From assembly GCA_905250025.1 (NCBI GenBank), contig CAJNOJ010000003.1, positions 847,032-911,031 of the forward strand: a stretch of DNA of 64,000 nt. Reading direction: 5' to 3'. The notes beneath the pieces are model-generated. The model worked only from the letters and a program-made list of their open reading frames with translations, was not told where the DNA came from and did no database searches. Positions 25,254 to 37,700 of this stretch are shown piece after piece (within the stretch, counting starts at the first letter, position 1; each line of letters begins with the position of its first letter). The stretch comes from Adineta ricciae. Its lineage: Eukaryota; Rotifera; Eurotatoria; Adinetida; Adinetidae. The position numbers were made by a program, and so were the translations under genes.

Positions 25254-26945
25254 TTAAATAATTGGTGCTGTTTGTGGGACAAGTTTAAACGTGGCAATAC
25301 GTCGTTTATGATAGATAATGTAACTAATGATAGAAATAACTAAAGTAAGACAAAGACAAGAGGCGATTATGGCGAATGGAATCCATGAGACGGTTAAATA
25401 TTTTGATGATTGATATTGTTTCGAATCTGGATGAACACGTTTCATTAATGGTGTCGAGAATTCATTATGAACTTCTTCCGGATCGAATAGCAATGATGTT
25501 ACAGTGACTGGTTGATGATCAATAGGTTTAGTAACGAGATCAGTATCGTCATAGAGAATACCTTCGACAGGACTCTGTGTCGACGTGGTTCTTTCGTCTT
25601 CGTCGATCTTTTCATCAGGATAGTCAGGTATGGCATTATCATTGAAATCGACTGATGGTGGTTCAAATGGTACGATTGCCGGTGATGATGGTGTAATAAC
25701 AGATGGTGTATTCAGTTTTTGCTGATCTTCGAGATCTTCCTTTTGTTTTCGTGTGAAATACTCAGATACGATTGGACACGAGGAAAACAAGCACCGATCA
25801 TTATTAGTTGATTGACATTTGACTAATTGTGAACCATCATCAACCATGTTATTAAGAAAAACTAATATGCAATCGCAATCGGGATTATCATCAGGTAAAT
25901 ATACAGTTAAACCAAGCATTCGCCGACGATTGATAAAGTCTGCCAGCGAACAACTTGTCGTTCCTTGTAGAGTTGAAAATTGTACATAACGAACATCTAA
26001 CTGTTGTAGATCTTTCAGTGAATTCAAACTCTCGACATCGAGAATTTTTAGATATGAACCGAGAATCAATGTTTGAATGTGTTTGACATGTTTCAAAGCA
26101 CCATCGGCAATGCGTTCGGCGTCGAATGAAATCGACTTTAAATTGGAAACTCTTTCTAATCCATCGAGAATTTTCGGCGTAATCGAAACGTCTGGTTGAA
26201 TGATGTTCAAACCCGTTAATTGTGTATAATTTGCAAATGATAATGTATCTAATGTACGCATTTTATGCGCTTCGATTGTATAAGATTGAACAGGAAACGG
26301 TGGAAATTCCTCGCTATTGACACTATCAATCATTCGTGTAATTTTCAATGATTGAATGTGTCCAGTGAAATCTTTTAGTAACGATGGTTCATGTGCGACA
26401 ATTGCACCCTCGATATTCAAATGTGTGATGTTTGTATTGTTAAATATCGATTCGAACGGTGATGATAATGAATCAGCGTACATGGAAAGTTCGTTAACGT
26501 GAAGATTATCAAAAGCATTTTGATCGAACGTTATTGTTTTCGCTTTCACTGGATGTAGTTCAATGGTTAGACGCTTAGTGGTAGATGTAATGCCTTGAAA
26601 TAAGTTGGCAAATGATCCTGCTCGGGCATGAAATGATTCGAAGTTTTGAAAACGAAACGTCATTGAGACAGATTTTCTTGACACATCTGGTAGAAGTTGA
26701 TTGAGAATTAGGAAATAATTTTTTCCGAGTTCAATGTTTTCGTCCGTTTCGATTTTTAGATCGATCGAATGAAATTTTCTCGTCGTACTCACACTTGTTG
26801 AACTGAATACCAATGGTGCAAATTTCGACATTGTACAACGAATTTCATTAGAATCATAACAAGTACAGCGAATGCCAACGAATACATCACACGAGTATGT
26901 TAATGAAAATGAGAAGAGAAAAATATAGAAATGAACAAATGCCAT
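25254..26945 (-). CDS. Leucine-rich-repeat-like single-pass membrane protein
   Basis: From the ATG at 26945 the frame gives 563 residues in one exon. A signal peptide (FVHFYIFLFSFSLTYS, about 3-18) is followed by a Cys-rich cap (CDVFVGIRCTCYDSNEIRC). A region of irregular leucine-rich repeats (about 120-350) follows, with units such as LKSISFDAERIADGALKHVK and LKDLQQLDVRYVQFSTLQG. A C-terminal Cys cap comes next (CDCILVFLNN...C...C...C, about 355-395), then a Ser/Thr/Pro-rich stalk. A transmembrane helix (WIPFAIIASCLCLTLVISII, about 523-545) and a short basic tail end the protein. This is the layout of LRR cell-surface adhesion or receptor proteins. The frame continues upstream to 27005, but an acceptor AG just before the ATG suggests an intron in the 5' untranslated region. 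Confidence 0.75.
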   Translation of the reverse strand: MAFVHFYIFLFSFSLTYSCDVFVGIRCTCYDSNEIRCTMSKFAPLVFSSTSVSTTRKFHSIDLKIETDENIELGKNYFLILNQLLPDVSRKSVSMTFRFQNFESFHARAGSFANLFQGITSTTKRLTIELHPVKAKTITFDQNAFDNLHVNELSMYADSLSSPFESIFNNTNITHLNIEGAIVAHEPSLLKDFTGHIQSLKITRMIDSVNSEEFPPFPVQSYTIEAHKMRTLDTLSFANYTQLTGLNIIQPDVSITPKILDGLERVSNLKSISFDAERIADGALKHVKHIQTLILGSYLKILDVESLNSLKDLQQLDVRYVQFSTLQGTTSCSLADFINRRRMLGLTVYLPDDNPDCDCILVFLNNMVDDGSQLVKCQSTNNDRCLFSSCPIVSEYFTRKQKEDLEDQQKLNTPSVITPSSPAIVPFEPPSVDFNDNAIPDYPDEKIDEDERTTSTQSPVEGILYDDTDLVTKPIDHQPVTVTSLLFDPEEVHNEFSTPLMKRVHPDSKQYQSSKYLTVSWIPFAIIASCLCLTLVISIISYIIYHKRRIATFKLVPQTAPII

Positions 26946-29900
26946 TGATGATCTGAAATATAGATGGAAGAAATGACTACGAAGAGATACGTCTTTGGTT
27001 TTCATGCTTCACATCTTCGTATGACAAAATCAATTCCTTTCCTTTTCCTATATTTAAGAGCGATTCTTATGTCATAGTGAGCAGCATGATTTTGAGATGG
27101 GAAGAAAACGAGTACTTTAAAGATAATTAATATTAAGACAAAAAGAAGAAAGCGAGAACCTACGATGCGAATGATGGATCACGGCTACTATTGATGTAAT
27201 AAAAGAAAATGGAGAAGCTGTTAGACGAACGGATCGATATATACAGATGTTGTGTCATCATAAAATGTATGGATGTGTAACATGAATGCGATTTATTTAT
27301 TTTCTCTTTTTTTTTTTGTTTCTCTCTCGCTCCCTCGCTCTTCCGTTCTTTTTCTATCCTCCTGTTTGAAGTGTGCCACTGTTATATCCTATTGTTTCAA
27401 TTCTCGACAGTCCTATTTTGAGAACTAGTCGAATAGTATTTAGACAACATTTTTGGAGATTTAATCGAATGAAAACTGTCTGAGTTCCGTTTTATTCTCC
27501 TCTTTTATCATACAGAATAAGGTCAAGGTCAAGGTGAGTGTAACTCATTTTAAGACCCGAAATATTCGCGCGCATGTGTTGTTTTATATGAACGATTACA
27601 TTACGATTGTCTATAAAATTGTTCAAACTGTGCGAATCAAACGAAACTGATCTACTCCACTTAAAACGACTCATACCGCCTTTCACTTTTTTTTATGATT
27701 ATTAATTTACTCTCAATGTCATTCTCACTCATGTTTCGTACTGTCTGCTATGCATAATCATATTGTACGTATATGTCATCTGAATGCTATGTAATGATGA
27801 ATGTCACATTAATGGAAATAAGATTTGTAATTACTTACTATTGATATTTTGAGGAAAAGTGAATCGATTCTAATACAAATAATCAAAACTACTTAGTTTG
27901 TACAATGAATGTTCAACCATTGAAGTGCACCATTTAGTGTTTTTCTTTTCGTCGTTCTTTCGCTCTTCGATAGTCTTCGCTTACCGTCGCGGATGACAAT
28001 AGTGATGATTACTGCTGCGACTGATGATGATGTAATCGTCGATTCGCTACAGCTGTTCTTCAATCGAATCAACTTTCTCCTTCACTTTTTTTTCTGTATT
28101 TGAATGTGCGAATTTAGAAAAAGAAAGAAAGAAATGAATTGTTCTACATAGGAAGACATACACAGTTGTGTATTTATTTAGACAAATGAAGTCAACTAGA
28201 CTACAGTAGTGATAGGAGAAGGAAAATTTTGGGTAAGAAGAAGAGCAATTATTTTCAGAACGTGACATTATTCTCGTCATTGTTTATTTCATAAATAATG
28301 ACACCGAGGAGAAAGTGTGATCAGATGAAGATGCGCTTGTAAGAAAAGAATTCCTCTCGTTCTCAGATGTGTATGTCAAGGAATATCCAGCCGTTTCATG
28401 TCATTCGCAGTATGTTTTGACCTTCATCACCCATGCATCTCACCTGACTGGTGTCTCTGTGATAACTTGTCTGTGTCTATGGCACTCAGCTTGAAAACGA
28501 TCAAGATGAATAATCGTAACACTAGCTAAGCTTCGATAATTTTCCCTACAACTGCAAATAGACAGAACGCCCTCGTACATATCTCATCCTCCTACGATTA
28601 CTCTTGCTGACGTTCTCGCTAACTATTCTATTACTGTGTCGATGACTTTTACTGAAGGGGTAGCACTAAAAGAACAGAGACAACAGACTCTTGCATATTT
28701 GGCTCGCCTCTGAGCCATAGCTGAATTTGGTTACAGAAAGAAAAAAAGAAAGGCACAGAGAAGGAGAAGAAGAAGAACAAGGACGAAGGACAACGACAAC
28801 GGCGACGACAATGATGACGAACAAGAACTTCATCGTTCTATGTGTCAATACGAGGCATGTCTGAACCAGTGCGAAGTCTCTATGCCATGCGTCACCTTAT
28901 ATAGAAGATAACCTTCGGTTTTTTTTCTCCGTTTGTAGAAACGAGGACACGAGAGGAAAAAAGGCTCACAAGATGCATACCATCATGATTGAAATGGAGA
29001 CGCCGCGATGACTGTTGCTAGAAAAAAAGCGAACGAACAGGAAAGAAAATGACTGAATCGTTTGTGTAACGTTCAAGGCCGTTCATTCAAGCTAATACAT
29101 GTTAAGAAACCGCTATCCAAGGTTTCATCCACTTTCTCTGTTTGCCGCTATCATTATAATTAATCATCTTACCTGCTCCATTTCTCAATACTAATAGATT
29201 ATGACAGAAGACAATGTATAATGTATTCCGTCGTCTCTCTTGACCGACTATCCTTCAATAATCAATCATCAAACTAATATTCGAAGGCATGAAAAGGAAG
29301 ACATGCATACATCTACATATTCACATACGTACAACTCCTTTTTTTTTGTTTCTGATTCTTAACTATTGAAGGTTGCTGTTCATGTCAAGTAAATCTCTTG
29401 TATACGAAATGAATGAGCTCATTGCCAAAGTGATCGTATTAATAAACGAGATGTTTGAACAATTGCACCCGTTGGATGATATAAGTGGTAATGTCTAGGT
29501 GTACTTGATGAATAATCGTCTAACAAACAAGTATGAAAAGAGAAAAAAGATTTCAGTCTTGTATAAATAGAGACCAGCTTATCTAACGAGTTATTAAAAG
29601 CAGGGGACAAGAAAAAAATATCTTTCGCTGTTACAGAAGGAAAGGTATGCATATTTATTTCGCTCGTATCGAGGCAAAAAACGAAAACCTCTATGTATAC
29701 ATACCAAAGTATTGATAAATATTACTGCGTGTGTGCGGCCTATACATCGAATGAAATTAGAAAAAGAAAAAAAAAGAAAAGAACAACTATTGTATTCGAC
29801 ATTCTACTCAATTACGCGTTTTTTATTAATGGTAACTCAAGAGAAAATAGAAAACAACTTGTTTTTTTTTCTTCGCCTTGTTCTTCACATAATATAACCA

Positions 29901-32157
29901 AGAAGAAATTCACATGCAACTGTATAGAATTGCTCAAATCACGAGAGACAACTTAGTTACATATAAAGAATCAATCGCTTACCTTCTCACGTCATAACGA
30001 TTTGTCAGGTCATAAACAATAAAAGAAAACATATTCAATTCCCTTCTCTTTCATACAAGCAACATTCTTTTCTTAAGTATTACTCTAAATATATGTAAAA
30101 GCATGCTGGGCTGCTCCTAGTCAACGTTCACATACCATTTCCTTCGTTGAACAGTCATCTTAACAGAATGATGTAAACAAGGCGAAAAGAGAAAGAATTA
30201 TACGCATTTTATTACTACTGACAGTTTACTGATGGTAATAATACTTGATATACATATATGTCAACAAGATCTATTGGACATTGAAAGATATACGTCAATA
30301 ATCACTATTCACTTATCAAATTTTTTTTATACATCATTCTCTCGTTCTCTCTTTCTTCGTCTTTTTTTCTGATTATAAAACATCAATCTATCTCACAACG
30401 TAATCTTCCTAATTGACTTTTTTTTTGTTTTATACTCTTGTGTATATGATTCTAAGTCTTAACTAATAAGAATGAGTGAAGAGAGGAGATAATACTCGTT
30501 GATGGATAGTCAACGATGAACAAACGAGAACATGTCTCTGGGATTAGACTATCATAAGCGAGTTTGCTAGTTGACTACCGATTGAAAGATGTTAACTACT
30601 ATCATCAAAACATACTTAGAGCAATCTTTCGATTTATCTACTGAACATCAAACGATAGAACGAGGAGAAAAGAGAACTAATTATTAAGAATCTTACATCA
30701 TTTGTCCATTTTCATAACGAGACATCTGAACATATAAATATAATGTTGAACGTCAAATAAACCGTTGACATTGACACACATATTTAAGAATGAGAAGATT
30801 GACATCGGTCGAGAGATTGCCATAAACAAATGTTCATTTTGTTCTGTTGTTTCTACTGAACATTGTGGCCTTCTTATCTCGCTGGATGATTGCATTGTAA
30901 ACAAAACATACCGTTCATTCATCTATTTATCTTACTAAGAGAATTTCTCTTCGTATTCATGCATCATTTAATCAGTCAGTTATATAGTTCGCTCTGCCAA
31001 ATCTCCTTAAGATGATATTGTCAGGAACTGACCCGTCGCTCTCTCCTCTTCCTCCTACTATTTTCCTCAAGTATGATGAACACATCATGCGAGATATATA
31101 CTTATCAGATCATGCATACATACATATGTTAGATCATCCATCTTACGATAGAGTGAGAATTGATGACAGCACTGTTTGCATCATAAATTTGTTAGTTTTT
31201 TCTCTATTCATGATAAAACTATTCTTGTATTTTGATACGACTTTCTCGTATGTAGTGTTCATATTGATGACAGGAGACACTCAAATCGATCGAGACTCGT
31301 TTTCACTCACCATGATGTATGATGAAAAGTGAATAAGGTAACAATTATTTTCGATGAATATAGACAGTATGTGATCAGAGATATTTGATATGATTAAAAA
31401 TGGATTGATAAATTACTTTATACAAACGATAACGAATGAAAAAGAAAAGACAGAAATATTTTAATGAACTCGAACACTAACTGATCTTCGCCGCAAAAAA
31501 CGCTCTTATTTATTTGACTTGCCATGTCATTAGAGATTTCTAAGGACACAAACAAAACCGATGTTATTTTCCTTCGCATCTCGAAATTATATTATCCAGA
31601 AAATACATCTAAATAATTATCATACATATATCATATTTTTTAACAAAAACAACTTGTCATTCGATGTCGCTATTCATTCCATTAGTATGCAATTCAGGAT
31701 TGACGACTTGTATTTAGTAACTAACTATGACAGGAAATAAGTTTTCGAAAGGAATATGCTTTGTTACACATCGAGTGTAATCTTATGCGAAGGCCTTTCT
31801 CGATCAATGTATCCCTTGATTTCGAAGTTCAGTATGTTGGCATAACAAGATTGTTTTCCCCTATATAAGCTTTGATAATATCACACGATCGTCGAACTCG
31901 TTGCTATTTATAAATAAACATCGATTGCTTCTCAAAATGAGATGAGCCCACAAGGCAAATAAACAGATCATGAGAAAAGTCAATGATCAATTGATAACGG
32001 CGCAAATGACACAATTGAGATCTCCGTTTCGAAGTACTACAATGACAACAATCAAAGCCAATCATGAATGATAAAAAATAAAAACATGAGTGACAGTTGG
32101 TTGTCTGTCGGCAATGTGGGATAACTAGGAATTAGATTTGTACGTTCTGCGAGTATC
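26946..32157. other. Gene-poor region of about 5.2 kb
   Basis: No open frame here has homology, coding composition and splice sites together. The sequence is AT-rich with homopolymer runs and a purine-rich tract on the plus strand at about 28735-28815. It may hold 5' untranslated exons and enhancers of the membrane-protein gene, or non-coding transcripts, but nothing specific can be supported. No tRNA B-box, no terminal inverted repeats and no transposase fragments were noticed. Confidence 0.5.
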
Positions 32158-32640
32158 ATGGCGTTGATTACAACAATTTGTGAGGCTTCTCCACACGGAA
32201 ATCATCAACAACAAATGACATTGGATTTTCTTCCTACCGATAGCGAACGCGAGATCGTCCAACGTGTTTGTATTTTTCCTATGTGATTTCTCACATCTGC
32301 ACAAACAACGCTGATGAGTTTTATAGTTAAGTATTCAAACGAAACCTGAGCTATTCTAGTTTTTCCGATAATCATCTTCACTAAGGAAGAAGTGAAGTGG
32401 AGACACACTGGAGTTCTTGAAATAAGATCAACTATCGAAAAGCCAGACTATACGAAAGAAAAACACTTGTTTCAGATTTTATACTATCTATCCTTTCTTT
32501 TTCTTTCAACGCTTTTTTTTGTCATCTGGTATGTCATAATATTCTACTTATATATATATACTCAAGTATTGTCTCGTTTATCAGTTGACTGTTACCATCA
32601 TTCTCTCTATTGTATGCCTTCATACGAGTCTATAGTATAG
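32158..32640 (+). CDS. Candidate small two-exon gene, unknown product
   Basis: An ATG at 32158 opens MALITTICEASPHGNHQQQ and DFLPTDSEREIVQ. The exon ends at 32263 with a GT, and an AG at 32358-32359 joins in phase to LFPIIIFTKEEVKWRHTG and following residues, open to 32640 (about 129 residues). The first 70 residues look like protein. The last 50 are hydrophobic and could be untranslated or intronic sequence read through. Nothing is recognisable by homology. It might instead be a 5' exon pair belonging to the F-box gene downstream. Confidence 0.3.
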
Positions 32641-32946
32641 GTAAATAAGTTTAATCGTCGTCATTTTTTTGCAGTTAAAAATAACAACGAAGACAACTGC
32701 TTTTTAATGCTTCATCTCAGAAAGCGAAGCGAAGGACAGAACCTTGTGATAATCCTACAGACTTTTCATAATGTAATAATCATTGACTCTTCAAGAGCAT
32801 GGAATACACCATATACGATCATTATCACTCCAGAGTACGATCAGAGTAATACGATCGACTGATTTGTCTTGATTAGGTAAAAGGACGGAGGGCAATGTAC
32901 ATTATCGGAAGTAATTCAGTTAAGAACTTTCTTTCTCGTTATAGAT

Positions 32947-33741
32947 ATGAGTACCGAAGAGCCAACTCTATTGAATTGGTCGAATGATCTAATAGATTCA
33001 CTCTGGTTTCGTATTTGTGATTATTTGACTGTTGCTGATATACATCGTTTAGCTCGTACATGTTCTCGTCTTCATACACTTTTGACTAGTAATGATTTTT
33101 GGTCTTATCTTACTCGTAAAAAATTCGGTCATACAATATGGTATCGTTTGATAAAAACCTCATCTATATTTACTGATCCGATTCCACTGTCCGATTCCGT
33201 TAATAAAGCGTGTCGATCGAAATTGATCTATCTCAATTTAACGAAACGTAAGCAAATTGCCTTTTCGGAATTGACTCGTTTTTCGTTTGATACCAATCGA
33301 ACTTACGTAAGTACTCCCGATTCATCTAGTCTCAATGATTACGTTCTACATATCAAAGACTCGCTTGAACTGTGTTATGCATTACATATCGAAACAGTTT
33401 TCAAAAACATTCTTCCCGGAAAGTACGATGTTATCTGGCGTATGAAGTTAAACCTACCTTACATGTTAGGCGCAACGGAATTTTTTGCTGTTGCCGAACA
33501 AATTCATCCGAGTCAAACGGCATACATGCGATGGACACAAGAGGATTTTTCATTAATGTACAGATGTTTTTATTGTGATTTAACGAAAACAAACTTGTGG
33601 TTTTATCAAAGCATAGGCTTTGTCGAAATTCATGGCGATCAACCATGCGATGTTTATGTATGTATGGCAAATTATGATTCAATTCATGCAAAGCACGGCG
33701 TATATTTAGATTATGTTGAATTAAAACTGTGTTTAGAATAG
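32947..33741 (+). CDS. F-box protein with PP2-like C-terminal domain
   Basis: A single exon gives 264 residues. Residues about 14-60 (LIDSLWFRICDYLTVADIHRLARTCSRL...FWSYLTRKKFG) are an F-box, the Skp1-binding motif of SCF ubiquitin ligases. The C-terminal half has ALHIETVFKNILPGKYDVIWRMKL and ends with GVYLDYVELKLCLE; this resembles the Phloem-protein-2-like domain found behind many F-boxes, which binds glycans or other ligands. The protein would therefore recruit a substrate to an SCF complex; the substrate is unknown. A splice acceptor (cgttatag) directly precedes the ATG, implying an upstream untranslated exon or a spliced-leader site. Confidence 0.8.
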   Translation: MSTEEPTLLNWSNDLIDSLWFRICDYLTVADIHRLARTCSRLHTLLTSNDFWSYLTRKKFGHTIWYRLIKTSSIFTDPIPLSDSVNKACRSKLIYLNLTKRKQIAFSELTRFSFDTNRTYVSTPDSSSLNDYVLHIKDSLELCYALHIETVFKNILPGKYDVIWRMKLNLPYMLGATEFFAVAEQIHPSQTAYMRWTQEDFSLMYRCFYCDLTKTNLWFYQSIGFVEIHGDQPCDVYVCMANYDSIHAKHGVYLDYVELKLCLE

Positions 33742-34110
33742 AAGGAAAGCTTTTTTTTTGTTCTTCCCTGAGTTTCCTTCATTTCTTTCTTTCATGTAAT
33801 GTGCACTTTTATGCTGAAGAACAATTTGATTTGTTGTGTGTTTAGAAAAACACGTTTCTCTTTCTGTCTTGTATGACCTTGTTGCCGTTTTACTCGTCGT
33901 TATTGACAGTCGGAAAAGAAAACAGACAGGGGTTTCGCTTACAATAGATGAATTATTATTAAAGTTGGTAACTAATATATACTGACAAAAGGAATTTCCA
34001 ACAATCCACATTTATCAGGTACGAGTATCAAAAGAAGTTTTTATGGATTTGCATTTATTGTCCTGATTATTTGCTCTCAACATTCTCGAAATCTTGATTT
34101 GCACTGAATA

Positions 34111-34118
34111 TATAAAAG
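34111..34118 (+). promoter_or_regulatory. TATA-box-like element
   Basis: TATAAAAG lies 36 nt upstream of the ATG of the small membrane protein gene. Spacing and sequence fit a TATA box, with a very short leader. Confidence 0.4.
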
Positions 34119-34146
34119 ACGTTTTCTTTCTCATACAATTCGCTAC

Positions 34147-34347
34147 ATGACCAGTCTACTATGGAACCTTTCTCTTACTTTTATTATTATTCTAATTGGT
34201 TACATTCTATGTCTATGGACAATATTTATAGATCTGTCAAGAAATCATGGTGACTTATACCGAAAGCGATTGTCAATTATACTGCGGTTAATTCTTTTCG
34301 GTATGACAATACTGACTTTTGCTCTGATTTATCGAATCTGGAGTTGA
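34147..34347 (+). CDS. Candidate small two-helix membrane protein
   Basis: A 66-residue frame with two strongly hydrophobic segments (about 8-28, IIILIGYILCLWTIF, and 45-63, LILFGMTILTFALIY) separated by a basic loop (RNHGDLYRKR). The positive loop between helices suggests a hairpin with that loop on the cytosolic or matrix side. No homologue is recognised. A TATA-like box at 34111 and an isolated, complete short frame support a gene, but hydrophobic frames also arise by chance in AT-rich DNA. Confidence 0.4.
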   Translation: MTSLLWNLSLTFIIILIGYILCLWTIFIDLSRNHGDLYRKRLSIILRLILFGMTILTFALIYRIWS

Positions 34348-34768
34348 TTTCGGGTTGTGAATGAATAGATTCATTCAAAATCTGTCTGGTTAGTTTTCTT
34401 GTTAGTTAAAGATTATTCGATACGGACAAATTGTATGAAAGTAAAAACATTTTTAATTTCTGTAAAATCTCAACATGGTTGAATGCTTTCTCTTTCCGAA
34501 TAAACTACTTTTTCCTATGGGAGCATTGCATATCTACTTTGACTTACTACTAAAATTAGTTAACGTTCACTTTGTTTTTTTCGTTAAACAAACATCATCA
34601 CGCATGTCACTAGCTAGAGGAAAACAACTTTTTCTTTGAAATCTTGTTATACAACATGTTAAATGATCATAATAAGGAAAGCAATGTAGAACAGCAATGT
34701 ATCAAGTTATTATTCTTTATGTACAATACATAGATGAAGAGGAAAAACAAACAAAATAATTAGTTCCA
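34348..34768. other. Intergenic, mainly SPT6 3' UTR
   Basis: About 420 AT-rich nt between the small membrane protein and the SPT6 stop codon; convergent transcripts probably end here. No other feature is seen. Confidence 0.45.
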
Positions 34769-37700
34769 TCAAAACCGTTGTTGCTGCTGCTGTTGCTGTT
34801 GTTGTTGCTGTTGTTGATATTGTTGAAAATAAGCAAAGAAATTCGCAGGCGGCATCATCATTTGAGGTGGTGGCAAAACTGTTGGCATTGTACCCATAGT
34901 TGGGGGTGGTTGACTAAAGCCACTTGTGACCATGCCGGTATGCGGTGCTGTCGGTAGAACGCTAGCAGCAGCTGTTGGAGGTGGGATACTGAAACCTGAC
35001 GTAGGCATGGGCGGTGGTGGTTGACTAAAACCAGATGAAACCATTGATGAACCAGACGTGAGTGGAGTTGAACATATTGACATCGAATGAGTTGAAGGTG
35101 GCGGCTGTAGTGATGGTGGAGCGCGAATGTTGGTTGACGATGGACGCATTGGTGACGGTGTCACTGCGTTATCGTTGTAATGAATTTTGAACCAATTCAA
35201 TGTTTCCGTTAGCGATGAAAACACTTTCGAACGAAATCGAACACCATTGGACGTAATAGTAAAATATTCGTGTACGGGTCGACGCGCTGGCATATATGAC
35301 AGAAGAAATTTTGTTGGATATTCACGCGATATTGTAATGTAGTAACGTATACGTGTCGGATTGCGTCGTTTGTCTTCGATGAGAAGATTATTGAGAATTC
35401 GTTGTGCATCATTCGTCAATGGTGGTAGACCCGAAGTTGATGAAGTTATTGCTGTTGCTGCTGGTGTTGTATTTGTTGCTTGTGCTGGTGTCGCTGCACC
35501 TGATGGTGTCGAGGATGGTAATGGTTGAGCTAAATTACGATAATATTTATGCGAAATGATATCAGCAACTGTGTCTGCCATCGGCTTGATATAACGTGCA
35601 AGAATTTCATCCAAATCTTCAAATTCTTCCGTTTCTTGTGTACGTGGATCGATAATTAACAAGCGTTTACCCAACGAGAATTGATTCGTTTTCGATTTTT
35701 CAATAACATCGATATTGTGCAAAACACCATCGACCAATTTCCATGTGATTGTCAAATGATCAGCTGCTTTGGAGCTTGGCCGTACAATCGCATCGCCTAA
35801 ATCTTTGCTTGCGAGAATGCGTTCGCATTCAGTATAGTTTATATTCATGAACGATGGATGAGCAATGACGCGTTTAATAAAACTACGTTCTTTAGCTGCT
35901 TGTTTCAATTGTTTATCTTTTTCTGCTTCAGTCAGATCTTCTGCTTCAAGTGTACGATCATAAAATGAATCTTTTTGTGGTCGCCAGCGTTCTTTATCAT
36001 CACGTAAATCACTCGATTTTGATGTTAAATCCACACTGAACCGTTCAATGTTGATGTTTAAAATACGCGCATAGATAGTTTGATGCAATTTCACTCGTTC
36101 TAACGGATTCGTCACTGGGGAGTCAGATAAATCACGAAGTTTTATGAAGCCTGTACAACCGTTATCCAAACGAACGCGTACACCGACTAAAAATACAAAA
36201 CAGTTTCATTATCATTGTAAATCCACACTGTATGACTCCCATTGTATTTACCTGGTATTCCTTTGCATATGTTCTTTGAGTCAAAATGATTCCATGCCTA
36301 AAGAAAATGAGTCGTACGAGTCAAAGTTTTCCATTTCGATCGTGTAGTCACATACTTCTTTGACATTGTGAAATCGTTCTGTATGACACAATGGACATTT
36401 CAACATTCCAGTTGCTTCGTCTTTTTCTGGCTGTGCACCTTCGAGTTGTTCACGTGTCGGTGGTCTTCTTGCAAAGTCATAAACTTGACATTGAATGAGT
36501 TTACCCAAATGAAATGTTTCCGGCGTTTCTTCGGTAATAAAATGAAATAAATCTTCCGGACTAGGGGGTTCATAACGAACACGTACATCGCGATATCGAT
36601 GTGTTAACTCAGCACGTATATCATATAGAGTGATCGATTGATCTCCATAAGAAGTATTTTTTAATTCGACTGCAAATGCATCTAAATCGAGATCTTTCAG
36701 CCGTTCAGAGTTTTGAAAGATTTCTTCCAAGGCAGCACTCGGTTCCATTTCGGACGATTCTTCGATATCTAAGGCGTCCACAGCCATCTTTCGTGCCCAA
36801 TCATAAGCTTCCGGATGTATACGTGTGCTATCCAAGATTTCAATATATGAATTACTTTCTTTCATAGCGTCCGTATTGATCTTAATGAATCCTGCACAAT
36901 TCGTAAACACGCATTTCCCCATCGGATAATTAACAATGAGAAATGTACGATTTTCTAATTGTGAATTGGTTTGTTTGAAGTGTTTAATCAAATGTGTTGC
37001 TTTTCGCGGACCAAGACCGCAGACAAATTGTAAAACATTGGCGGTATGAGAATATGCAATACAACGGTTTAAATCGACACCAACTTCATTTGTACGTGCA
37101 ATTAAACATTGTTCAAGACTAGTCAGTAGTTTTTCTCGATCGATCAAATGTTGTAATGGATGAAATTTAAGCAGAAGAATTTCTTTATCATAGTTGAATA
37201 ACTGTGAGAATTCTAGTAATGGATCTTGTAGGCAACGTCCTTGCGAGATTGCTTGACGAAGTTTAGAAGGATAATCACGAAAATCGGATTCGCCTTTACG
37301 AGATTTACTATAGATTTTGGCTAATTCGGTATCACATAGAAGAACTTTGATCGGCTCAGGTAGGTTCTGGAATTGTTCTTCGTCATGTTGTAAGTCACTA
37401 ACCATTTTTTCTAAGCGTGTACGTAAATAGAATGCGTCGCGACTTTCCACACCTGAAGACAAACAAAGATAAAAGTATATCATTGATGCATGACAAATAA
37501 TGTCTTACCAATGCAGATAACATCAGGAACACGCTGCTTGATGAATTCTCGAATGGCGTCGAAATCTTTATCTTTTTTCGTTCGATTCTCCGGCGAATAA
37601 TTATCTCGTAACATAATATTGGGTAAACGAATGAAATCCATTACTTGTCCTTCAGAACTTAATATAACAGCAAAGGAAACATCATCGGGATCGGTCGAAT

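Noticed and set aside
30998-31332. 106-residue plus-strand frame beginning MILSGTDPSLSPLPP
   Set aside because: No homology, no splice or promoter context, composition changes abruptly to hydrophobic AT-driven sequence; likely chance.
26946-32157. Search for tRNA, rRNA, transposon ends, telomeric repeats or CRISPR-like arrays in the gene-poor stretch
   Set aside because: No B-box GGTTCGAANCC, no regular spaced repeats, no long terminal or inverted repeats and no transposase-like frames were found by eye.
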